DNA of 64,000 bases from Zygnema cylindricum. Its lineage: Eukaryota > Streptophyta > Zygnematophyceae > Zygnematales > Zygnemataceae. The notes below the pieces were generated by a model. The model was not told where the DNA came from, did not search any database, and saw only the letters and a list, made by a program, of their open reading frames with translations. The stretch is taken from the NCBI GenBank assembly GCA_037447655.1, contig JBBHKE010002200.1:190743-254742 (forward strand). The letters are read 5' to 3'. A program made the translations under genes and the position numbers. This document shows positions 56,881-64,000 of the stretch, piece after piece (the first letter of the stretch is position 1; every line of letters starts with the position of its first letter).

Positions 56881-57473
56881 TGATAGGATCTTACACAAAA
56901 ATCAGAGTGTAAGACTACAGCGGAAGCATTCAGAAAAATAATTCACACGAGAACGAACTGTCCACAAAAGCCAATATATTTCATAGACAATTTCTCCCAC
57001 AAAAGATTAACTTCCTACTCCCTCTAAGCTGCAGTATATAGTATATTTACTGTGATGTCACTACTTCAAACTACAAATCAAACAAAACCATATAGTGCGC
57101 ACTAAGTGCGTATAAGTCAAAACGTGTCAACAACAAAACACAAAGAAATGTCGATACAACTCACACGTACAGTCAAAGCCAACTAAAGACAAATCGTAAA
57201 TAAATACCGTACACACGAAACGAAACATAACCCGGTCGTCGTCAAACAAAATCTCCGCGAGGTCACGAAACTACAATCCACTACACGACTTAATAAAACC
57301 AGCCTGGACCACTAACTTTACGTAATGACAAAATAGCCCGCTTACTTCACGTAGTGACAAATTAGCCAGCCACGCGACAGACCGCGGCGACCGACTACAA
57401 CTTTGATTGAATAAGACAAACTTGTCGGTCGCGCGAAAGACCGCGACGGCCGATTACAAATTTTGACTTAACA
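56881..57473 (-). repeat. 3' LTR of Ty1/copia element
   Basis: 593 bp, TG...CA on the minus strand (TGTTAAGTC start, GATCCTATCA end). Highly similar to the 5' LTR at 62417-62977. The length difference is mostly a local duplication (TTTACGTAATGAC / CTTCACGTAGTGAC). The flanking GAGGA (56876-56880) repeats at 62978-62982. Confidence 0.97.
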
Positions 57474-57474
57474 A

Positions 57475-57486
57475 TCCCCCTCTCAA
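57475..57486 (-). promoter_or_regulatory. Polypurine tract
   Basis: Minus-strand GAGAGGGGGAT directly precedes the TGTTAAG start of the 3' LTR. This is the expected primer for plus-strand DNA synthesis. Confidence 0.9.
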
Positions 57487-57497
57487 ACTTGTAATCA

Positions 57498-58863
57498 TCA
57501 CATCAACCCTAATTTAGGTCTCCCCCTCAAAAGTACATCATGAGCCACGGCTTTCGTCAGCATATCCGCGGCTTCCTCCAACGTCGAAACATACAAAAAC
57601 TCAACTTCCTTTACCGTGACCAGATAACATACGAAGTGCCACTGAATCCTAATATGTTTTGTCCTTTTGTGAAAAACATGATTCTTCACCAATGCCATCG
57701 AACTCATGCCGTCAGAAAATATTTTCATACAGCCAATTGAAATCCCTAATTCTCCAAGTAGTTTTTTAATCCAAATCGACGCTTTAGATGTGTGACACGC
57801 CGCCATGTATTCTGTTTCGGTTGAACTTAAAGCAACAGTTGGCTGGAGTCGCGAACTGCAAGAAATTGTCGCGCCGCCAAAAACAAAAACATATCCAGAC
57901 GTTGACTTCCCTGTGTCAAAATCTCCACCCCAATCTGCGTCACAATATCCCACGCACTCCAAAGATGTCCGTCTAGATTGAAACAATAAACCAATCTCAA
58001 CCGTACCTGCAAGGTAACGAAATATCCTCTTCACGGCCTCCCAGTGAATCCTTTTAGGAGCCTGACAAAATCGGCTCACGACAAAAACTGCGGTTGAAAT
58101 ATCCGGTCGCGTGGCCACACTTAAATACATTAAACTTCCAACGGCCTCACGATATGGCACGTGGACAGTTTCCTCCTCCTCAAATTTACGATATTGAAGT
58201 TTGGAATCTAGTGGTGTCAAAACCGGCTTAGAATCCAACATAGCAAATTTTGTTAGTACTTCTTTGCAATATTGGACTTGCGACAATTTAATATCCCCAT
58301 TATCGTACCTCAAAACTTCCACTCCAAGAATATATTGTACATCCCCCAAATCTGTGACTTTAAAATGTAGACGTAGGTACTCCTTCAATTCCGCGATTGG
58401 CGTCAACTTGTCACATATCATCAAAAAATCATCCACGTAGACAGAAAGTATAATTTGATCCTCCCCCTCACCTTTTACGTAAACTCTAGAGTCTGAAACT
58501 GTTCGGACGAATCCAAATTCGGTAAGGACCTTGTGTAATCGTAAATATCAAGTCCGAGGTGCCTATTTTAGTCCGTACAAGGACTTTCGCAGCCGCCATA
58601 CCTTCCCCTCCTTCGACACTACTCCCTCCGGAACTTTCATATAAACCTCCTCCTCTAAGTCACCATTCAAGAACGTCGTCTCTACGTCCATTTGGTGAAT
58701 GTGCTTTTTGCCGGCAGCAGCAATAGCAATAATTTTCCTCAATGAATCAAACTTCACTACAGGTGCATATGTCTTCGTATAATCTATCCCCTCCCTTTGT
58801 TGAAAGCCCTTGCAAACTAACCGAGGCTTATGTTTTACTACTTCCCCCAATGCACCAGTTTTG
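57498..58863 (-). pseudogene. Ty1/copia reverse transcriptase and RNase H region
   Basis: RT motifs in order are KPRLVCKGFQQREGIDYTKT, YAPVVKFDSLR, QMDVETTFLNGDL, SLYGLK-stop-APRT, YVDDFLMI (near 58432) and LGDVQYILGVEV. RNase H has CDADWGGD, ALSSTETEYMA, SDGMSSMALVKN and ADMLTKAV. Catalytic YVDD and RNase H acidic residues are intact. The TAG at 58561-58563 sits where Gln is expected and the TGA a few codons on where Trp is expected. Each is one transition from sense. The stretch after the TGA at 58546-58560 stays in frame to the natural end. Confidence 0.95.
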
Positions 58864-60420
58864 ATTTTAAAAATCTATTTTGCATCAATAGCCTTTTTAC
58901 CCTCCCGTAAACTTACCTCCTCAAATGTTCAGTTGTCGATAATAGATTGAAGTTCTCTTTCCCACGCCGGTTTCCAATGCTTCTCCCAATCGCATGATAT
59001 TCGTGCTTCCATATACGATTGCGGATCGCCCGGCTTGTTTTCGCATAATGATTGCTATAAAATAAAATCATCCTCCCTCTTCGCCGAAATAAAATAATAT
59101 GAATTTTCCACATTCCCCTTACCATCAAAAGAAAGACAAGCCGGTTTCTTACCCCTATTTTCTCGCATACTCCTCCTCGGCTCAAATTCTTTCTCCTCCA
59201 TCGCCGGTTCTTCCTCATTAATATTCGGTTTACTTGATTTAGAAGACGAAGATTTCCTTCTGTCCGAAGACATTCGGGAATTTTCGCTTCGCGAATCCCC
59301 ACCAATGTTACCAAAATTTACATTCTCCACAATTTTACCTTTCCCCCTCTTAACATTGGAGGTGGATTCCGGATCAATTTCCGAATCCGAACCCTCAATG
59401 TCATTAAGATCACCGATTTCAAATACTTCATGAAAGTCAAGATTCGAATGTCGCTTAGCCGATCGAGAGATTGTGGATAATAAGTCCTCGTGAAAATCCA
59501 CATTCCTCGATTCCTCAATGATATTTCGAATCGGGTCATATACTCGATAAAGACTTCCTTTCTCACTATATCCAACGAAATAACCACTCCAACTCCTCGA
59601 TACAAACTTACCCTTTCTCGTTTGTGCTTGAATATTAACCGATGCACGACATCCCCAAATCCGAATGTGGTGGAGAGTAGGTTTTCGGCCATACCACAAT
59701 CCGTACGGAGTTTTATCACCCAAAACCGATGTAATCCTCCGATAGCAAATATAATTCGTCGTCAAAATCGCATCGCCCCACAAATTAATACTCCTCCCGG
59801 ATCCATGTACCATGGATCGTACAATCTCTTGAAGAGTGCGGTTCTTCCTTTCCGCAACGCCATTTGATTCCGGTGAGTAAGATGCAATATATTGGTGAGA
59901 AATTCCTCACTCTTTACAATAAGGATCAAAAGCAAGAAATTCCCCTCCATTATCCGATCTAATAGATTTTAACTTTCTCTCACATTGCCTTTCGGCCATC
60001 ACATGCCACTCTTAAAAACGTAAAAATGCTTCGGATTTGTGTTTTAGTAATATTACCCATGTGAAGCGAGAGAAGTCGTCCACCACCACCATAATATATT
60101 TGTTTCCACCAATCGTCTTCAGTTTCACATCCCCACATAAATCAATGTACACTAGATCAAGCGGATACTTAGATCGATGCATCGGATCCTTAGCCGGATG
60201 CGGCTTTCGGATTTGTCTCCCCTTAATACACCCCTCACATCCATTAATTTTCTCTCCCGAGGCCAAGTCTAATCCCCTTACGCTTCCATTTTTAATCATG
60301 TGTCGTAAACTCGTCTCGGATGTGTGACACATTTGGTGGTGCCACAAGGTTAGATCGCCTTTCAATTCGGAGATTTGCGAAATAATGCAATTGGAATTTG
60401 GTTGGGATTTCGGCCGACGT
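58864..60420 (-). pseudogene. Ty1/copia integrase region
   Basis: Contains the GAG-pre-integrase block with HHQMCHTSE and CEGCIKGRQ (zinc-binding H-H-C-C). The core follows, with VYIDLCGDVK (first Asp), VVVDDFSRFTW, IRSDNGGEF (second Asp) and SPESNGVAERKNRTLQE (Glu). After it comes the copia-type block IWGCRASVNIQ with SGYFVGYSEKG, and a Ser/Lys/Glu-rich linker. In-frame stops occur after FLRF, after PYCKE, after DDFIL, after SIIDN and after AIDAK. The rest is readable in the same frame, showing decay by point mutation and not by rearrangement. Confidence 0.94.
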
Positions 60421-60925
60421 CATTTTAGTCGACTATGCATAAAATCCATGACCTCTCCTTCACCTATTTGTACACCACCAGATCGTACAATTTTTATTGT
60501 GGAATCTCCGTACGCAAGTAAACTGCCACCCGCTCGTTGAATCTGCGGTGCTCGTTGAATCTGCGGTGCATTGAGAAGATTCAATGAACCTTCAGGTAAG
60601 TACAAAACATTATTTAACTGAGTTTGCGTAACTTTTTCTACCCCGCGTGAGTTCAAACTTGGTAAATCCAACCGTAAAGTACCCATAGTACTTATCAAAA
60701 TCACCTGTCCACTTGCAACAGTGATTCGTTTTGGTACCGTGAGTTCGCGAAAATTGTCAAAGAGTGAAGTGTCGGTACAAACGTGATATGACGCTCCAGA
60801 GTCAATAATCCACTCTTTTTCGTGTAACGTAGAACATGCCAAATGATCAAGCGACAGGTTAAGGGCGGAAAATATTTGCGCTTCGTCGCCTCCCTCAAAG
60901 TAATCGTCACCCATAAAGTGTCCTC
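60421..60925 (-). pseudogene. Ty1/copia aspartic protease region
   Basis: Has the retropepsin-like signature WIIDSGASYHVC near 60790-60810 (active-site DSG), followed by VASGQVILISTMGTL and LNNVLYLPEGSLNLL. It is out of frame with the long gag frame because of an indel near 60975. The RGG-rich end of Gag continues into this frame (GRHGRVGGHFMGDDYFEGG). A short duplication (QRAPQIQRAPQIQRAG) lies near 60530-60560. Confidence 0.92.
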
Positions 60926-62140
60926 CTACTCTTCCATGGCGGCCTCCACGACCACCGCGGCCGCCAAGACGACCGCCACCCCGCGTCCACCGTATCGACC
61001 GTCGCCGTCTCCTCTACCGCCCGCTCCTCCATTTTCAGCCTTTGAATAACATTGGGGGCTAATATGGCCCCATTTCCCGCAAAAATGGCATTGACGCTCC
61101 TTATCCGGGCAAGAAGCCGCCATGTGACCAAGTTTGCCGCACTGAAAGCAAGCAATATTGGTTAGATCTGAATATCCGGGCTGGGAAGGAGATCTCATGG
61201 CCCTTTTGTGTCCTCTTCCCCCTCTTCCTCTCGGATTTCTACCTCTTCTACCTCCTCTTCCCCGAAGATAATTTAGATCGGGCATTTCCGGTGTCGTCGC
61301 ATTGAGGGAACCGGTCGGTTGGGGTCCCCTCGATGAACTCGGACGATTCGCCTCGGTGGATTTGAGGAAAGTGGTAATCGAATCCAAAGTGTTCGAATCC
61401 CTCGATAAAAGAATGTCCCTTAAATGTATCATTTTCTCCGGTAAGGCATGGATGAAGACCGATGCCTTATCACTCTCATCGATGAACTTTCTCAAGTTTG
61501 CGAGTTGCTCGATAATGATGTTGAATCTCTTCGCGGCTTCATCGATCGACTCATTCGACTTGACCTTAAAAGAGGTATAATCAGTATAAATGTGTTGCCC
61601 CTTATTTTGAAGACTCTTTTCGAAGTGATTCTCAAGAGCCACCCAACAATCATGGGCAAATCTTCGGGTAAGGAATAGATCATGTATAGAAGTGCTACAT
61701 GATTGAAATAAACCACCAATAGCGGAAAGATTTTTCTTCGTCCACACTCGATAAGCTCTCCAATCCGAGGTAGGCATCTTGTCCACCCCTTTTACCACCT
61801 TCCAAAGCCGTTTTAATTTAAATTGACCTTTGATATATTTCTTCCATGATTGATAATTCGTCCCATTGAAGATGACAATCTTGCCGGACATAGATTCAAC
61901 CGGTTCGTCCCCTTCACTCCAATCATCAAGGTTGGAATCGTCATAGATGGGAAGTTTCCCCTTTCGAATCAATTCCATTGCCTCCTCCTCATCTCTTTCA
62001 CCTCCTTCCGTATCACCGATGCTTTGATCCGGAATCGGATCTTCGAATAATGGAGATCTAGTAACACGGTTCGCCTCGGAGATCCGTTGATCCACATAAC
62101 GGAAAAGACCACCCATCAGTTTTTGGAGACGAACTCCCAT
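60926..62140 (-). CDS. Ty1/copia Gag protein
   Basis: An open frame of 404 codons starting at ATG 62140. It would form the capsid of the retrotransposon particle. Residues about 95-270 fit the copia Gag (UBN2-type) fold, with NYQSWKKYIKGQF, CWVALENHF and SIDEAAKRFNIIIEQL. An RG-rich linker (RGRGGRRGRNPRGRGGRG) leads to two CCHC zinc knuckles, CFQCGKLGHMAASC and CHFCGKWGHISPQC. Two knuckles are fewer than gypsy-like variety but not rare in copia. The last 30 residues are out of frame due to an indel. Gag is thus nearly intact while pol is decayed. Confidence 0.95.
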   Translation of the reverse strand: MGVRLQKLMGGLFRYVDQRISEANRVTRSPLFEDPIPDQSIGDTEGGERDEEEAMELIRKGKLPIYDDSNLDDWSEGDEPVESMSGKIVIFNGTNYQSWKKYIKGQFKLKRLWKVVKGVDKMPTSDWRAYRVWTKKNLSAIGGLFQSCSTSIHDLFLTRRFAHDCWVALENHFEKSLQNKGQHIYTDYTSFKVKSNESIDEAAKRFNIIIEQLANLRKFIDESDKASVFIHALPEKMIHLRDILLSRDSNTLDSITTFLKSTEANRPSSSRGPQPTGSLNATTPEMPDLNYLRGRGGRRGRNPRGRGGRGHKRAMRSPSQPGYSDLTNIACFQCGKLGHMAASCPDKERQCHFCGKWGHISPQCYSKAENGGAGGRGDGDGRYGGRGVAVVLAAAVVVEAAMEE

Positions 62141-62402
62141 CGCGTCATCTTCCTCCTTCTTTTTCCCCTCATTCTCCTCTTTTGACCGACCGGATCGATC
62201 GGAACGGTCTCCTCAAAATTTTTGCCAGTGAAAGCAAATGGAGTTTCTACTTCCGGATCCGAAGATGATTCGGATGGATCCGGAGAATCCCGATCCGGAG
62301 GTTACGGTAAAATTGGAGAAGGCATGGAGAAGGGGTATTTTTCTTCTTTCTCCCCATGGCGGTCAAACTAGCCACCCTTCTACACCTCAAAGGAGCACAC
62401 AA

Positions 62403-62414
62403 GCTCCGATACCA
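62403..62414 (-). promoter_or_regulatory. Primer-binding site, initiator tRNA-Met type
   Basis: Minus-strand TGGTATCGGAGC starts two bases after the 5' LTR. It matches the common plant initiator-Met site TGGTATCAGAGC with one difference. Confidence 0.95.
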
Positions 62415-62416
62415 AT

Positions 62417-62977
62417 TGGGGATCTTACACAAAAATCAGAGTGCAAGGCTAAAGCGGAAGCATTCAGAAAAATAATTCACACGAGAACGAACTGTCCACA
62501 AAAGCCAATATATTTCATAGAAATTTTCTCCCACAAAAGATTAACTTCCTACTCCCTCTAAGCTGCAGTATATAGTATATTTACGGTGACGTCACTACTT
62601 CAAACTACAAATCAAACCAAACCATATAGTGCGCACTTAGTGCGTACAAGTCAAAACGTGTCAACAACGAAACACAAAGAACTGCCGGTATAAGTCACAC
62701 GTACAGTCAAAGCCAACTAAAGACAAACCGTAACTAAGTACCGTACACACCAAACGAAACATAACCTCGTCGTCGTCAAACAAAATCTCCACGAGGTCAC
62801 AAAACTACAATCCACTACACGACTTAATAAAACCAGCCTGGACCACTAACTTTACGTAGTGACAATTAGCCAGCTGCGCGACAAACCGCAACGGCCGACT
62901 ACAACTTTGACTGAATAAGACAGACTAGTCGGTCGCTCGACAGACTGCGACGGCCGATTACAAATTTTGACTTAACA
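62417..62977 (-). repeat. 5' LTR of Ty1/copia element
   Basis: 561 bp, TG...CA on the minus strand (start TGTTAAGTC at 62977, end GATCCCCA at 62417). It would contain the element promoter. Target duplication GAGGA lies at 62978-62982. Confidence 0.97.
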
Positions 62978-62982
62978 GAGGA

Positions 62983-63410
62983 CAGCGAGGGGTCAAGGAG
63001 GGAGAGGGAGAGGGACTCAAATAGGGATAGGGATAGGGAGAGGAAGAGGGATAGGTAGAGGAGAGGGCGAGGGCGAGGGCGAGGAAGAAAGAGAAAGAGA
63101 GGGAGAGGAAGAGGCGTTCTAAGGCCGTACACTTACTGGTCAATTATCTTCAAGTATCGCAATTTTGATATTAACTGCCAAATAAAGTCGACAATTGTCA
63201 AGTTTTGAAGTCCTCGATGTTACGGTGTATCGAAATCGCCATATATCGTTTGCGATTTCCATCCATGGGACTTCTATCTCGTCTCTTCACTTTTTCTTTG
63301 TGGATTCTTTTTGTGGATTTCAACTCTAATTTGATTCTATTTCTAATTCAATGAATTTGGAAAGTTGGTGGTGTTTTATAGGTCGAAAAGCGAATTTATG
63401 ACCTCCAATG
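62983..63410. repeat. Dispersed repeat, right half, with purine tract
   Basis: The purine tract 62983-63113 (GGGAGAGG, GGGATAGG, GAGGGC units) is followed by the block CTTTTTGTGGATTTCAACTC and AATTCAATGAATTTGGAAAG. That block matches 46700-46780. It is the continuation of 56417-56880 beyond the copia element. Confidence 0.85.
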
Positions 63411-63436
63411 TAATCTATGTAAAATTACAAAAAGTA

Positions 63437-63692
63437 CACCGTGTATCGCTATTAGTGTTTTCAATTGTTTCGCCACTTGAAACATCTTTTCTTCGTACAC
63501 AATTGTCCAATTTTCAATTTGAGACCGCCAATCACCCCAGAATTTTGACATTCATAACTTAAATATAATAAAGTACACTTTTTAAGGACGTGGACCATAG
63601 TCTGCCACGTCTCCTGGCAGTAAATTAGAATGAATGATGCTGTTTTTTTCTTTACACTAATAATTTCTATACGCTAATAACGATTCAAGGTG
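63437..63692. mobile_element. TA-target DNA element, 256 bp
   Basis: Ends CACCGTGTATCGCTATTAGT and GCTAATAACGATTCAAGGTG, with TA at 63435-63436 and 63693-63694. Confidence 0.85.
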
Positions 63693-63849
63693 TACCTTTC
63701 AATCGCAACCGTTAGATCCAAAATCCGAATAGTGTGTAAGGAGAAACCTATTTAAAGAAGTACTGCACTGTAATGAACAAAAACGAAAGAGCGAATAAAG
63801 CTGAATCGTACAAATGGACCAAATAAGTGTACGGAACTATTCAACATTA

Positions 63850-64000
63850 CACCGTGAACCGTTATTAGTGTTAATGTTTTTCTCGTCTCTTGAAACATTT
63901 TATTCCGTACACATTTGTCGGATTGTGGATCTGACGGTTGCGATTGAAAGTTAAGTTTCTCTCAGCTTCCGATTGGCGGATAATTGTGTACGGAGAAAAG
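63850..64000. mobile_element. TA-target DNA element, left end, runs off the window
   Basis: Starts CACCGTGAACCGTTATTAGT after TA (63848-63849). The interior resembles the start of 63437-63692 (TTGAAACATTTT, CGTACACA..TTGTC). The right end is outside the window. Confidence 0.7.

Larger units (their letters stand above)
56881..62977 (-). mobile_element. Complete Ty1/copia LTR retrotransposon, inactive
   Basis: A 6.1-kb element with two LTRs, a primer-binding site, gag, protease, integrase, reverse transcriptase, RNase H, a polypurine tract and a 5-bp target duplication (GAGGA). The pol order protease-integrase-RT-RNase H defines Ty1/copia. It inserted into the purine tract of a dispersed repeat, an uninterrupted copy of which is at 46453-46810. 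The pol frame carries several stops, so it is non-functional. Diverged LTRs indicate that it is not very recent. Confidence 0.97.

Noticed and set aside
1-64000. tRNA, rRNA or snRNA genes
   Set aside because: I looked for tRNA T-loop (GGTTCGAATCC-like) and polymerase III A/B-box pairs by eye and saw none convincing. A tRNAscan-SE or Infernal run would be decisive.

Overview
This is a nuclear window from a green-lineage eukaryote, most likely a streptophyte (charophyte alga or land plant). The evidence is a plant-type RPL10A with spliced exons, a plant-type multidomain HEN1 small-RNA methyltransferase, a Ty1/copia element primed by initiator tRNA-Met, a short TTTAGGG-type interstitial telomere tract, and sparse intron-rich genes in a sea of repeats. 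I lean towards a Chara-like genome, but this is an impression that I cannot verify. A run of 10 Ns (3851-3860) marks an assembly gap. No organellar or bacterial features, rRNA, tRNA or CRISPR were recognised.

Layout. 1-9 kb is repeat DNA, including a stack of DNA transposons nested three deep (5816-8834) that ends only 171 bp before the start codon of RPL10A (9006-12219, + strand, 5 coding exons, 216 aa). 14.4-20.2 kb is again nested transposons. Here a second, uninterrupted copy of the host repeat (19630-20180) supplies empty sites that prove the insertions and define their target duplications (TA and TAA). 18.3-19.6 kb holds two inverted repeat copies, each with a strong hairpin at the equivalent position whose arms have changed together. 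21.4-27.4 kb holds a multi-exon peptidase C45 / acyl-CoA:6-APA acyltransferase-like gene (+). 28.3-36.4 kb holds HEN1 (-), convergent with it. 37.5-39 kb is a decayed reverse-transcriptase fragment with a tandem duplication. 40.7-45.2 kb holds broken Ty3/gypsy pieces, with a PHD finger at the end of pol, joined to a Ty1/copia integrase fragment. 45.8-46.3 kb has a small hAT-like element. 48.7-50.4 kb is an F-box/leucine-rich-repeat-like gene broken by a solo LTR and a stop codon. 51.3-52.3 kb is a minisatellite. 56.88-62.98 kb is a complete but mutated Ty1/copia element (- strand) with LTRs, PBS, PPT and a 5-bp target duplication.

The three clear host genes have no evident shared pathway: ribosome, N-terminal-nucleophile amidase/acyltransferase, and small-RNA stabilisation. 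HEN1 is the gene that ties thematically to the transposon load, since its product protects the small RNAs that silence such elements. Most remaining short open frames are chance frames in repeats or low-complexity DNA and are left out.
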